From Lachnospiraceae bacterium (GTDB lineage: Bacteria; Bacillota; Clostridia; Lachnospirales; Lachnospiraceae): a stretch of DNA of 51,832 bases. The first letter of the stretch is position 1. Every line of letters starts with the position of its first letter. The stretch spans positions 1-51,832 of the forward strand of contig JAETQH010000057.1 in assembly GCA_021770785.1 (NCBI GenBank), read 5' to 3'. Both the position numbers and the translations under genes were made by a program. The notes below the pieces were generated by a model, which saw only the letters and a program-made list of their open reading frames with translations, did not search any database and was not told the origin of the DNA. This document shows, piece by piece, positions 33,726 to 42,612 of this stretch.

Positions 33726-33891
33726 AAGAGAGTTTAGTCTGGATGAAATATGCCAGCATTCAAAGGAACTTTTTGGGGTTTATCCGGAAGTGATCTACGG
33801 GGCGCTTCTTCCGGTAGAAACAAAGGAAAAGTATACGCTGGCCGAGATCCGGAGAGCCATTGATAAATTTGTGAAAAAGGAGGTTGTGTAA
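33715..33891 (+). CDS. small hypothetical protein before the sheath (XkdJ position)
   Basis: The 58-residue frame starts at ATG 33715 (or GTG 33712, which is better spaced from GGGAGGG). It reads MNDEREFSLDEICQHSKELF and then GVYPEVIYGALL, ending FVKKEVV. It overlaps the preceding gene by 11 bases and its last codons include the AAGGAGG of the sheath gene. A short helical protein of this kind occurs at this place in related phages. Function unknown. Confidence 0.6.
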   Translation: MNDEREFSLDEICQHSKELFGVYPEVIYGALLPVETKEKYTLAEIRRAIDKFVKKEVV

Positions 33892-33892
33892 T

Positions 33893-35314
33893 ATGTCCAG
33901 TGGAACATGGAGAACAGGCGAAACGAAAGACCGTACCGGGCTTTACAACTGGTTTGTGTCTTTGGCCACGTCCCGGATCAATGCGGCGAAAAAAGGCGTT
34001 GTGGGGATTCCCATTAAAGCGGATTGGGGGCCATGCAATCAGTTGACGACTTGCGGAGATGATACGGAAATTATCTCTACATTTGGTGACGGAGGGACGG
34101 TTTACCTGGCACGAAGGGCGGCAAAAGGGGGAAAAGACCGTAAGCCCTACAAGCTGATTATTTACAGGATGGCGACAGCAGAGGCAGAACAGGCGGTTGC
34201 AACGGTTGAAGGAAGCTTCAAGCTGATTGCAAAATATAAGGGGGAACGGGGAAATCATTTTCGGGCCGCCATCACCGAAAACATTCAGAATGAGGATTGC
34301 GTGAACCTTTGTATTTATGAGGACAGCGCAATGGTAAGCAAGTACACCGTCGGGAAAAATGATGTGGACGCTTTGGTCGAGGCGGTCAATGAGGATACAG
34401 AGTCCCTGGTAACGGCGGTAAAAATGGGAGAAACCGCCCTTTCCCCCACGGCCTCCATATCCTTTGCCGGCGGCGCTTCCGGAAGCGAAGTGAGGGTAGA
34501 GGATTATATAAAAGCACTGACAGCGTTTGAAACGGCCTATATGAATACGTTGGCTTTGGATGGCGTGACGGATGAAGCAATCCTGACAATGGTAAAAAGC
34601 TGGCATAATCGGGTGTGGAATGCCGGGAAAATGATTCAGCTTGTCATTGGCGGAACCCATGCAGACGATAAGGAGCCTGACATTGGCAATATTCGGTCAA
34701 AGTCATGTGATAATTACGGGATCATCAACTGTATTGTCGGTGGGATTGACGCCGCAGGGAATATGTATTCATCTGCAGAAATGGCCCCACAGATTGCCGG
34801 GGCAGTGGCGGCGCTGCCTTTAAATGCTTCGATCACTTACAAGCAACTGGAAGATATTGTGGATGTGACGGTGGAACTGACGGATACGCAGATTTGCGAG
34901 GCTACCAGAGCGGGCTCCTTTGTCCTGTTTAAAGATACGGATCCGGAGAGTTTTGAGGTGAAAGTCAAAGTTGAAAGAGGCATAAACACTTTTACCAGCT
35001 TTAGCAAGGAGGCAGGGCAAAAGCTCCGAAAAATCAAGGCAATCTCCACCATGGCGGCAATTGACTATGATATTGGGCGGTATGCTATGAATAATGTACT
35101 GGGTGAGCTTGACAATGACGCAGATGGCCGGGCAGCGTTGTTCAGCGGTGTTTCGCAATATCTGGAAACCCTGGCAGCGGAGCACGTAATCAGCCCGGAT
35201 ATTCTGGTAGGGTTAAGCGAAGCTCTTGTAAGTGATGGTGATGTGGTTTATATGGAAACCCAGGCTCTCACCATTGATAAGATCGAACAGATCTTCAACA
35301 AAATTTATCTGTAA
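33893..35314 (+). CDS. xkdK: contractile tail sheath protein
   Basis: ATG 33893 lies nine bases after AAAGGAGG. The 473-residue protein matches XkdK-type sheaths in size and landmarks: RTGLYNWFVSLATSRINAAK-like start, GVVGIPIKADWGP, an inserted domain, then ASITYKQLEDIVDVTVELTD, AGSFVLFKDTDPESF and the C-terminal AMNNVLGELDNDADGRAALF with TLAAEHVI. The conserved C-terminal part is the subunit-linking domain. This gene proves a contractile tail. Confidence 0.92.
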   Translation: MSSGTWRTGETKDRTGLYNWFVSLATSRINAAKKGVVGIPIKADWGPCNQLTTCGDDTEIISTFGDGGTVYLARRAAKGGKDRKPYKLIIYRMATAEAEQAVATVEGSFKLIAKYKGERGNHFRAAITENIQNEDCVNLCIYEDSAMVSKYTVGKNDVDALVEAVNEDTESLVTAVKMGETALSPTASISFAGGASGSEVRVEDYIKALTAFETAYMNTLALDGVTDEAILTMVKSWHNRVWNAGKMIQLVIGGTHADDKEPDIGNIRSKSCDNYGIINCIVGGIDAAGNMYSSAEMAPQIAGAVAALPLNASITYKQLEDIVDVTVELTDTQICEATRAGSFVLFKDTDPESFEVKVKVERGINTFTSFSKEAGQKLRKIKAISTMAAIDYDIGRYAMNNVLGELDNDADGRAALFSGVSQYLETLAAEHVISPDILVGLSEALVSDGDVVYMETQALTIDKIEQIFNKIYL

Positions 35315-35325
35315 GGAGGATCAGT

Positions 35326-35760
35326 ATGTTAGATGATACCAGAGTAATTAACGGTTCCTTCGGCGAATGTCACAGCGAGGGGAAATGGCTGACAAATATC
35401 TATAAAATGTCAGCGGATGTGGAACCGTCATACGGTGATGTGAAAATGTCGGGGACACGCTGGACCGGGCAGAAGCTTTTGAGCGTAAAGGGTACAGGCA
35501 GCATTTCCGGGTATAAGATTACAACGGAGCTGGTTCAAAATGTTGCTAGGATTACAGATGACCGGAAGTCGGAATATGTGACAGAGCTGATTTCCAAACT
35601 GGATGATCCGGAGGCATTTGGCTGTGAAAGAGTGCGCCTGAAACATGTGAAGTTTACGAAGATTCCGATTGTGGGGTGGGAAGTAGGTTCCATTGTGGAA
35701 GAAGAATGGTCTTTTTCCTTTACCGGCGTGGAATGGTTGGACCCAATTACTGAAAAATAA
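35326..35760 (+). CDS. xkdM: tail tube protein
   Basis: ATG 35326 follows TAAGGAGG. The 144-residue protein resembles XkdM: RVINGSFGECHSEGKWLTNI, ADVEPSYGDVKMSGTRWTGQ, a LSVKGTGSISGYKITTEL segment and WSFSFTGVEWLDPI. It stacks as hexamers inside the sheath. A hairpin with T-run follows the stop and may lower expression of the chaperone genes. Confidence 0.88.
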   Translation: MLDDTRVINGSFGECHSEGKWLTNIYKMSADVEPSYGDVKMSGTRWTGQKLLSVKGTGSISGYKITTELVQNVARITDDRKSEYVTELISKLDDPEAFGCERVRLKHVKFTKIPIVGWEVGSIVEEEWSFSFTGVEWLDPITEK

Positions 35761-35764
35761 GATT

Positions 35765-35791
35765 TGCGGCCAGCAGGCCGCATTTGTTTTT
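35765..35791 (+). terminator. intrinsic terminator after the tail tube gene
   Basis: TGCGGCC (35765-35771) pairs with GGCCGCA (35776-35782) around AGCA, followed by TTTGTTTTT. It probably acts as a partial terminator separating abundant tube/sheath transcripts from the chaperone and tape measure genes. Confidence 0.7.
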
Positions 35792-35807
35792 GAAAGGAGA
35801 GTTTGAG

Positions 35808-36302
35808 ATGGAAGAAAAAATAACAACTTATGAAAAACTGGAAGATATGCCACAAGATGCCTATGTTGCGCCGCCGGCAATGTCGGATGATGAACTGCTG
35901 GAAAAACTGCTGGGAACCCCGGATGAGGCGACGAAGCAGGTTTATATGAAGCGTTTCGGAGCCTATTTTACAGTCAAGGCTATTTCCTCTGAGGAATACA
36001 GCAAGCTGGAAAATCGGTGCAAGTATCCGGTAAAGAACAAAAGAACGCACCAGATTGAGGAAAAAACCAATCAGGAAATGCTGTCAAACCTTCTGATTGT
36101 TGCGGCGTGTGTGAAGCCGGACTGGAATGAGCCGAAGCTTCTGGCAAAATATAATACTTCCGATCCGGCAAAGGTGATTCGAAAACGGCTTTATATCGGG
36201 GAAATATCCCAGCTTACAGAGGCCATTATGGATATTTCAGGATTTGATGACGGGCTGGAAGAAGCAAAAAACTCATTATGCGAGGCGGAGAAGCAGGAAT
36301 AA
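35808..36302 (+). CDS. xkdN: tail assembly chaperone, short product (XkdN-like)
   Basis: ATG 35808 follows AAAGGAGA; a TTG at 35784 in frame has no site. The 164-residue protein carries DAYVAPPAMSDDELLEKLLG, YMKRFGAYFTVKAISSEEYS and NQEMLSNLLIVAACVKPDWN, all found in XkdN-type chaperones. It precedes the tape measure gene and should coat it until the tube assembles. A slippery A-AAA-AAC at 36266-36272 allows a -1 shift that produces a longer form. Confidence 0.8.
   Translation: MEEKITTYEKLEDMPQDAYVAPPAMSDDELLEKLLGTPDEATKQVYMKRFGAYFTVKAISSEEYSKLENRCKYPVKNKRTHQIEEKTNQEMLSNLLIVAACVKPDWNEPKLLAKYNTSDPAKVIRKRLYIGEISQLTEAIMDISGFDDGLEEAKNSLCEAEKQE
36266..36272 (+). promoter_or_regulatory. -1 programmed frameshift site in the tail chaperone gene
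   Basis: The heptamer A-AAA-AAC is in exactly the right phase (zero-frame GCA AAA AAC). A 7-bp stem (36290-36296 with 36311-36317, GAAGCAG/CTGCTTC) lies downstream. Slippage yields an in-frame fusion ending at 36457. Confidence 0.75.
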
Positions 36303-36457
36303 TACACCGGCTGCTTCAGGAAAGTCATTATTCTATGTTTCCAGATGAAATATACGCAAAACCGCGCAGGGTGCGGAATTTCATATATGCCTCGCTGGAG
36401 CTTACTGTGAAGGAGAGAAAAGAGAAGCCGGGCGGAAAGGCCGGTAAGAAAAACTAA
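36272..36457 (+). CDS. -1 frame extension of the tail assembly chaperone
   Basis: After slippage the frame continues LIMRGGEAGIIHRLL, then FPDEIYAKPRRVRNFIYASL and a basic end (GGKAGKKN) to TAA 36455-36457. The combination of RGG-x-A, LPDE-like FPDE and PRR-x-x-x-FIYAS is the pattern of the long (G-T or gp14-type) form of tail chaperones. The fusion would be 35808-36457, about 216 residues. An ATG at 36278 in this frame lacks a ribosome binding site, so separate translation is less likely. Confidence 0.75.
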   Translation, partial: LIMRGGEAGIIHRLLQESHYSMFPDEIYAKPRRVRNFIYASLELTVKERKEKPGGKAGKKN

Positions 36458-36475
36458 AAGCGGGGAGGTGAGAGG

Positions 36476-39400
36476 ATGGAATTAAGCGCGGTTCTTACAT
36501 TGAGAGATAAGCTGTCGGCACAAATGGACAAAGCCAGTAAGAGTGTGTCAGCAATGACGCAAAGGGTGAATGAATCTAAAGATGCCATCTCGAAAATAGC
36601 AGCAACACAGAATATCAATATTTCCGCAAACAGCAATATATCTGAAATGGTTTCCGCTGCCCAGGCTTCAATCGCCTCCCTGAGAAATACGGTTTCCCAA
36701 AAGGAACTTTCCCTGCAAACGAAAATAGACTTAGACGGCTTGGAAAATGAAACGATAAATGCAAAGCTGGCTGAACTGGGAAATTTTCTGGAAAAGAACA
36801 GTGGGAAAGTGGAAGAGTACAGTAATAAGTTAGCGGTTTTGAAGCAGAAACAGTCAGAATTTACAGAGAATACAAAAGGCAGTGTCAGGTTGGGAGTAGA
36901 ACAATCAATAGAAAGTCTGGAAAAAAAGCTGGCGGATATTGAGGCGGCAAAACAGCAGTTTGCAGAGTGGCAGCAGATTCGGATAGATTTCAATGAACTG
37001 GAAGTTGCCAGGGCGGAGCTTTCCACACTGGAAAGGGCTTTGGAGAATCTGAACAGTACCAATGTGGCTGTAAGAGCTTATCTGGATTTCAAGACTGACG
37101 CTTTAAAACAGGTTTATGATATTGATGAAAAGCTAAAGTCTATCGGGCAGAGGATAATCAGCCCGGTTGTAAAGCTGAAGGACCAGGCAACGGAAAAAAT
37201 CTCCAGTATTAAAAATAAGGCGAAGGCTTTTGCTGGAGAAAAGTTCGCGCCGGTTATTTCAGCGGTAGACAAAGCAAAGTCGGTAATGTCTTCGGTGCGG
37301 TCAGGGCTGGCGAAAATAGCCGGTACAGTGGCTTATCCGGTCATTAAGGTAAAAGATACTGCCACAAAAGCCGCGAACGCTGTAAAGGCCAAATTAGGAG
37401 CTTTGGGCGGTAAGATATTTACCCCGGAAGTACGGCTGAAAGCACAGCAGGCGTTTAACACCATAAAACAGCTTGGCTCAGAACTTGCCGGGCTGAGTGC
37501 AAAAGCCGGCAAAGCAGTGGCCGGGGCTACCGGAAAAATCGCAAAGGGTCTGGCGGTTTCCGTTGGGGCAGCCGCTACCGTAATAGGCGGTATTGGTGCG
37601 GCAAGCGTTAATGTTGGTTCTCAGTTTGAAGCCAGCATGAGCCAGGTCGCCGCCACAATGGGAATGACGGCGGATGAAGCGAATTACAGTAATGAGGCAT
37701 ATGCGAAGCTGGCAAATGTGGCGAAGGAGATGGGAGCCTCCACGAAGTTTTCTGCTTCAGAAGCAGGCGAGGCACTTAATTACCTGGCCCTGGCCGGATA
37801 TGACGCAGATAAAGCGTGTGCAGCCCTTCCTACAATCCTGAATCTGGCAGCCGCCGGAGGAATGGATCTGGCAGCGGCGTCCGACATGGTGACAGACAGT
37901 ATGTCTGCCCTGGGAATTGCCGCAACGGAAGAAAACCTTACACAGTTTGGGGATCAGCTTGCGAAGACTGCTCAAAAGAGCAATACCAGCGTGGCTCAGT
38001 TGGGAGAAGCAATTCTTACTGTCGGCGGTACGGCGAAGACGTTGGCCGGCGGCACAACAGAGCTAAATACCTTGCTTGGTATTATTGCTGATAACGGGGT
38101 AAAAGGGGCAGAAGGGGGCACAAAGCTTCGGAATATCATGCTTTCCCTGCAATCCCCCACGGATGTTGCCGCTAAAAAGCTGAAATCTCTCGGCGTAAGT
38201 GTCTATGACGCACAAGGGAAAATGCGCCCCATGAATGGAGTGCTGGGCGATCTGAATGCGTCTATGGAAAATATGACAGACGCCGAGAAACAAAATGCTC
38301 TGTCAACGATTTTCGACAAAGCAGATTTAAAATCGGTAAACGCCCTTCTTGACAATTGCGGGGATCGCTTTGATGAATTAAGCGGATACATTGCGGATTC
38401 AGATGGCGCTATGCAGAACATGGCTGACACCATGAACAATAATCTGCAGGGGCGGATAACAGAATTCAAGTCTGCAATGGAAGGTGCCGGCATTGCCATT
38501 TATGAGGCGCTGGGAAGCAGCAACCTAAAAGACCTGGTGAAGGAAGCTTCCGGCTGGATCGGGGATTTGACAAAGGCAACGGAAGAAGGCGGCATAGATG
38601 GACTGGTGGGGGCAATCGGTTCTGTATTTGCAAAAGTCGTCACCAAAATAGCTTCCTTAGCGCCCCAGTTGATTCAGGCCGGAGTCGGAATTGTCAGCAG
38701 TCTTATTTCCGGCATAAAAAGTAATCTGCCGCAGATTGTCAGTGGTTTAACCGGGGCAGGGACAGTCTTTATCCAGGGAATCCTTCAGTTGATTCCAGAG
38801 CTGCTTTTGGCCGGAGGGGATCTGGTTCTGGAACTCTCAAAAGGAATTGCGGAACAGCTTCCGGAGCTATTAAACAGCGGAACAGAGGCAATCACCAAAC
38901 TTGCCCAGGGAATAGCGGACGGAACGCCGTTAATGGCGGATGTGGTGGTTAAAATCATTACCGCTTTATCTGGTTCCATGGGACAGAACCTGCAGCCGAT
39001 TCTTGATGCGGCCTTAAAGGTTCTGATGGCGCTGGTTCAGGGGCTTACCCAGGCATTGCCGGTATTGATTCCGGCAGTGGTGCAGATAATTATGGGATTC
39101 GTGCAGTTTATCAGCGCGAATTTAGGCACGATTGTTATGGCTGCGCTTGATATATTGATGGCGCTGGTCCAGGGGATCATTGATTCGATTCCGGTATTGA
39201 TTCCGGCAATTGTTGAGGTGATTCTGAATATTGTCCAGTTTGTATCCGACAACCTTCCCATGATTTTGGAGGCGGCACTGAATATTATCCTGGCGCTGGT
39301 CCAGGGAATTACAGAGAATATTCCAATGCTGGTAGACGGAGTAATTCAGATTATTACAGGTCTGGTTACATTTATAACCGAAAATCTGCCTATGATTATC

Positions 39401-40135
39401 GAAGCGGCCATTCAGATTATTGTTGCCCTGGTTCAAGGATTGATTGAGGCGATTCCTCAGCTTGTGGAAGGAGCCCTACAACTCGTTCAGGCCATTTGGG
39501 AAACCATAACAAGCACAAATTGGCTTCAGCTCGGAATTGATCTGATAAAGGGTATTGGAAACGGACTGGTTGAAGGTGTTAAGGCAATCGCGAGCACTAT
39601 TGGAAATGTGGCTAAATCCATTGTAGATAAATTCAAAGGATTCCTGGGAATCCACTCTCCGTCTACGGTGATGAAAGCCCAGGTCGGATTTAATGTCGGC
39701 GCCGGCGTGGTGGAAGGTTTAAAAGAAACAAAGGCCATGATAAACAATGAAGTGGAAAACATGGCAGGCGATATGAAAGTAACCATGGGGGCAAATCTGA
39801 CGGATATACAGCCGCCGGAAATCAAACCATATGAGTCGGATGAACCAGACACGCCAAAGAAACCCAAAAAACCGCTGCCTTCTGCGGGCGGTGGCGGGAC
39901 GTATGAGGGGTTGGATATTGCACAGCCCATAAACAACTCGAATGTAAGCAATTCCTACTCGGAAACAACTGAGAAGCAGCAGAGCGTAAAGAAATATTAT
40001 ATCGAAAAAATAATTGAACAGGTAATTGTAACGGGAGAAGGTGATGAGGATAGACTTGTAGAAAAGATACTGGCAGCGCTTGCAGATGATATTGAAGAAA
40101 CGGCGGAAAATATGGGAGAGGAGGACTTCGATTGA
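36476..40135 (+). CDS. tail tape measure protein
   Basis: The 1219-residue protein is the longest in the tail cluster after SbcCD. Residues 1-250 are coiled coil with many Lys/Glu/Ala. A TP901-type tape measure core follows at about 365-690 (GSQFEASMSQVAATMGMTAD, EMGASTKFSASEAGEALNYL, GTKLRNIMLSLQSP, MTDAEKQNALSTIF). From about 750 to 1030 there are hydrophobic segments, including four exact-period 44-residue repeats carrying ALVQG (codons at 39029, 39161, 39293, 39425). A KGFLGIHSPSTVMKAQVGF motif near 1055 is typical. The protein sets tail length and helps DNA entry. Confidence 0.93.
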   Translation: MELSAVLTLRDKLSAQMDKASKSVSAMTQRVNESKDAISKIAATQNINISANSNISEMVSAAQASIASLRNTVSQKELSLQTKIDLDGLENETINAKLAELGNFLEKNSGKVEEYSNKLAVLKQKQSEFTENTKGSVRLGVEQSIESLEKKLADIEAAKQQFAEWQQIRIDFNELEVARAELSTLERALENLNSTNVAVRAYLDFKTDALKQVYDIDEKLKSIGQRIISPVVKLKDQATEKISSIKNKAKAFAGEKFAPVISAVDKAKSVMSSVRSGLAKIAGTVAYPVIKVKDTATKAANAVKAKLGALGGKIFTPEVRLKAQQAFNTIKQLGSELAGLSAKAGKAVAGATGKIAKGLAVSVGAAATVIGGIGAASVNVGSQFEASMSQVAATMGMTADEANYSNEAYAKLANVAKEMGASTKFSASEAGEALNYLALAGYDADKACAALPTILNLAAAGGMDLAAASDMVTDSMSALGIAATEENLTQFGDQLAKTAQKSNTSVAQLGEAILTVGGTAKTLAGGTTELNTLLGIIADNGVKGAEGGTKLRNIMLSLQSPTDVAAKKLKSLGVSVYDAQGKMRPMNGVLGDLNASMENMTDAEKQNALSTIFDKADLKSVNALLDNCGDRFDELSGYIADSDGAMQNMADTMNNNLQGRITEFKSAMEGAGIAIYEALGSSNLKDLVKEASGWIGDLTKATEEGGIDGLVGAIGSVFAKVVTKIASLAPQLIQAGVGIVSSLISGIKSNLPQIVSGLTGAGTVFIQGILQLIPELLLAGGDLVLELSKGIAEQLPELLNSGTEAITKLAQGIADGTPLMADVVVKIITALSGSMGQNLQPILDAALKVLMALVQGLTQALPVLIPAVVQIIMGFVQFISANLGTIVMAALDILMALVQGIIDSIPVLIPAIVEVILNIVQFVSDNLPMILEAALNIILALVQGITENIPMLVDGVIQIITGLVTFITENLPMIIEAAIQIIVALVQGLIEAIPQLVEGALQLVQAIWETITSTNWLQLGIDLIKGIGNGLVEGVKAIASTIGNVAKSIVDKFKGFLGIHSPSTVMKAQVGFNVGAGVVEGLKETKAMINNEVENMAGDMKVTMGANLTDIQPPEIKPYESDEPDTPKKPKKPLPSAGGGGTYEGLDIAQPINNSNVSNSYSETTEKQQSVKKYYIEKIIEQVIVTGEGDEDRLVEKILAALADDIEETAENMGEEDFD

Positions 40136-40773
40136 TTTACAAAATATCATTTGAAAATCTAAAAGAAAGCATTACACTTCCAGTTAATCCTCCCGAACTT
40201 GTAATAGGTGGCGGAGGAACCGCCTTTTCGGATTCCCAGGTAATTAAAGGAGGGGAACGCACGATTATTGGAAACAGTATGCTGCAAAGCGTTGCGTTTT
40301 CCTCTTTTTTCCCCAGGGACTACGATTCTTCATATTGTGTCAGAAAAAATATTCCGAATCCGTGGGAAGCAGTGGATAAAATTAACAAATGGCGTGATTC
40401 TGGAAAGCCGGTTAAGCTGCTGATAACGGAAACGGACATCAATATGTATGCAACAATCCGAAAGTTTGATTATCGGGAGAAAGGCGGCGAGCCTGGAGAT
40501 GTATACTTTGATATTGAATTTAAAGAATTCAAATTCATAAAGATTCGTGAAGTGGTAAAAGTGGCGCCGAAGGTGGAGCAGCAGTCTGACAGGCCGGAAA
40601 CGGCGGCCACAGCCAATACTTATACCGTTGTGAAAGGAGATTGCCTGTGGAATATTGCTAAAAGATTCTATGGAAATGGGGCTCAGTATACAAAAATATT
40701 TGCTGCCAACAGCCCTCCTATTCAGAATGCGAATTTAATATATCCAGGACAGGTGTTGACGATTCCATCATGA
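40132..40773 (+). CDS. xkdP: LysM-domain tail/baseplate protein (XkdP-like)
   Basis: TTG 40132 overlaps the tape measure stop (TTGA) and follows GAGAGGAGG. The 213-residue protein has an N-terminal beta domain (LPVNPPELVIGGGG-like TLPVNPPELVIG) and a C-terminal LysM domain from about 160: YTVVKGDCLWNIAKRFYGNG and NLIYPGQVLTIPS. XkdP-type proteins join tail tube and baseplate hub, with LysM giving peptidoglycan contact. ATGA overlap with the next gene. Confidence 0.88.
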   Translation: MIYKISFENLKESITLPVNPPELVIGGGGTAFSDSQVIKGGERTIIGNSMLQSVAFSSFFPRDYDSSYCVRKNIPNPWEAVDKINKWRDSGKPVKLLITETDINMYATIRKFDYREKGGEPGDVYFDIEFKEFKFIKIREVVKVAPKVEQQSDRPETAATANTYTVVKGDCLWNIAKRFYGNGAQYTKIFAANSPPIQNANLIYPGQVLTIPS

Positions 40774-41795
40774 TTGAACTGTATAAAGAAAGAGAAAAGT
40801 ATAAAGTCGCCGTGGTGCAGGAAACGCTTATTTCCTGGATTGAAGAAGCTGTCACTTCAATGACCTGGGGTGGCAGCAAAAACGAGGCGTCACGCACTTT
40901 GAATATGGAAGTGCTGAAAGTGGAGGGAAAGACAGATTTTCCCAACGGAAGCTGTGTTGTAGTCTATAATGCGGCAGATGAAGAACTGATGCGGTACATT
41001 ATCACAAAGAAAAGCAAAACCAGGAGCAGCACCACAATAAAATATACGGCAAGGGATATACGCTGGTGGCTTACACGCAGTAAGATGGATAAGAAATTTG
41101 AAAATATGACTGCCAGCGAGATATTCCAAAGCCTGTGCAAAACGCTGGGAATCAACACGGGAACTGTGGAAGATACAGGAGTGAAATTTTCAGTACTGCA
41201 TTTTCTGAAAAAGACGCCGTGGGATATGATCATTACGGCACTGACCGAAACCCGGAAACAGAGTGGAAAAAGATATACCACACGGATAAAAAACGGAAAT
41301 CTGGAGCTGATTGAAAAGCTGAATCAGACAGCCCAATGGGTAATTGAGGAAGGCGTGAATTTAATTGACGCTTCCTATGATGAAAGCATAGAGAGCACAT
41401 ATACCCAGGTGAAAGTGGTCGGCAAAGATTCTAAAGGAAATGAAATATCTGCTGTGCAGAAAAATGAAGAAGCTCAAAAACTTTACGGAATCATGCAGGA
41501 ATATATTAGCCAGAGCGATAAGGTTACTCAGGCGGAAGTGAATGCAATTGCCGCCCAAAAGCTAAAAGAATTATCTGTGCTGCAAAAAAGCGGTTCCATC
41601 AAAACCTACGGAATTGAGGGCGTGGAAACAGGCACAGGCGTATATGTAATTGACAACGAAACCGGACTGGTAGGGGGCTTTTATGTGGAATCAGACAGCC
41701 ATAAATATAGCAATGGCTGCCATGAAATGAGCCTTACGCTGGCCTGGACGGATGAATTGCCGGAAATAGAATATCAGGCGCCTAAAGAATCATAA
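40770..41795 (+). CDS. xkdQ: baseplate hub protein (XkdQ-like)
   Basis: The 341-residue protein follows the XkdQ/YqbQ pattern: an N-terminal SWIEEAVTSMTWGGSKNEAS, YTARDIRWWLTRSKMD, a LCKTLGINTGTVEDTG segment and YTQVKVVGKDSKGNEISAVQ. It corresponds to gp27/gpD-type hub proteins that form the first ring of the baseplate around the spike. It is coupled to XkdP. Confidence 0.82.
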   Translation: MIELYKEREKYKVAVVQETLISWIEEAVTSMTWGGSKNEASRTLNMEVLKVEGKTDFPNGSCVVVYNAADEELMRYIITKKSKTRSSTTIKYTARDIRWWLTRSKMDKKFENMTASEIFQSLCKTLGINTGTVEDTGVKFSVLHFLKKTPWDMIITALTETRKQSGKRYTTRIKNGNLELIEKLNQTAQWVIEEGVNLIDASYDESIESTYTQVKVVGKDSKGNEISAVQKNEEAQKLYGIMQEYISQSDKVTQAEVNAIAAQKLKELSVLQKSGSIKTYGIEGVETGTGVYVIDNETGLVGGFYVESDSHKYSNGCHEMSLTLAWTDELPEIEYQAPKES

Positions 41796-41821
41796 AACAG
41801 TCTGCAGAAAGGGGTGATAGT

Positions 41822-42145
41822 TTGAGTGCGGAGGCAGCTAGGATTATAAGTAAAATATCTGGCCGTAAACAGACAAGCGGGTTTGAACCCATGCTGGGAA
41901 CTGTATCGGCCGTTTCCCCATTAACTGTGAAATTTGACGATGTAGGCTTTGATGTGTCTGCGGGATTGTTGGTAAACAGTTTATTTATGGGGCATAAAAG
42001 AAAAGGTGACATTACTTCCCCGGCCATGAATCTGCCGGATTCAGAAATTGAATTTAAAGGCGGCCTTTCTGCAGGTGATCGGGTGGTCGGTGTTGCAGTG
42101 GGCGGTACGCATTATGTCATACTATGTAAGGTGGTGTCTACGTAA
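41822..42145 (+). CDS. baseplate protein (XkdR-like, DUF2577)
   Basis: TTG 41822 follows AAAGGGG. The 107-residue protein has GTVSAVSPLTVKFDDVGFDV and ends with GDRVVGVAVGGTHYVILCKV, typical of the small OB-fold DUF2577 protein at this position. It probably forms part of the spike or hub. TAATG overlap with the next gene. Confidence 0.75.
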   Translation: MSAEAARIISKISGRKQTSGFEPMLGTVSAVSPLTVKFDDVGFDVSAGLLVNSLFMGHKRKGDITSPAMNLPDSEIEFKGGLSAGDRVVGVAVGGTHYVILCKVVST

Positions 42146-42612
42146 TGGGAATTTTACCAGAATTATCAGAAAAAGTAACAGCAGACACCACCATAAAAAC
42201 CTATAAGGATAGTCTGATAGGGAAAAAAACTTTTAAATTTGACTTTGAAAAAAATGAGTTTGTTACGGATGTAATGGGTAATGCAATCATGACAAGCAAT
42301 TCCAATGAGCTTCTGCAGCAGGTGGTAAATAAAATTTTGCATGATCGGAGATACAAAAATCTGATTTATCCGGATTCTTATGGAAATGAGGTTGATTTGA
42401 TTTTAAATCAAGATGATCCGTATGAGGTGGTGGAGTGCGAATTACGGAGGGTATTTACCGAAGCGTTGGTATATCATCCTCTGATAGCAAGTCTCAGTAA
42501 TTTTGAGATTACAGGGGAGGGGGATATGATTTATTGTGAATTTGTTGTAAATGGCGTGGATGGAACCTCAATCCATCATGTAGAGGGGGTGCGTTATGCC
42601 GAAACTGCCTAG
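42145..42612 (+). CDS. baseplate wedge protein (XkdS-like, DUF2634; gp25-like)
   Basis: The 155-residue protein contains KKTFKFDFEKNEFVTDVMGN and YPDSYGNEVDLILNQDDPYE, followed by VECELRRVFTEALVYHP. These are landmarks of DUF2634/gp25-like wedge proteins, which act as sheath-nucleating parts of the baseplate. It overlaps the baseplate J gene. Confidence 0.8.
   Translation: MGILPELSEKVTADTTIKTYKDSLIGKKTFKFDFEKNEFVTDVMGNAIMTSNSNELLQQVVNKILHDRRYKNLIYPDSYGNEVDLILNQDDPYEVVECELRRVFTEALVYHPLIASLSNFEITGEGDMIYCEFVVNGVDGTSIHHVEGVRYAETA

Noticed and set aside
33734..34660. 308-residue minus-strand frame opposite the sheath gene
   Set aside because: The plus strand clearly encodes the tail sheath; the antisense frame has no recognisable domain.
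36454..37062. 202-residue minus-strand frame opposite the tape measure gene
   Set aside because: Mirrors the codon bias of the tape measure coiled coil and has no promoter or ribosome site.
38998..39540. CRISPR-like periodic repeat
   Set aside because: The 132-base period is a coding repeat with variable sequence, not short identical repeats with spacers. No CRISPR array or tRNA was seen anywhere in the window.
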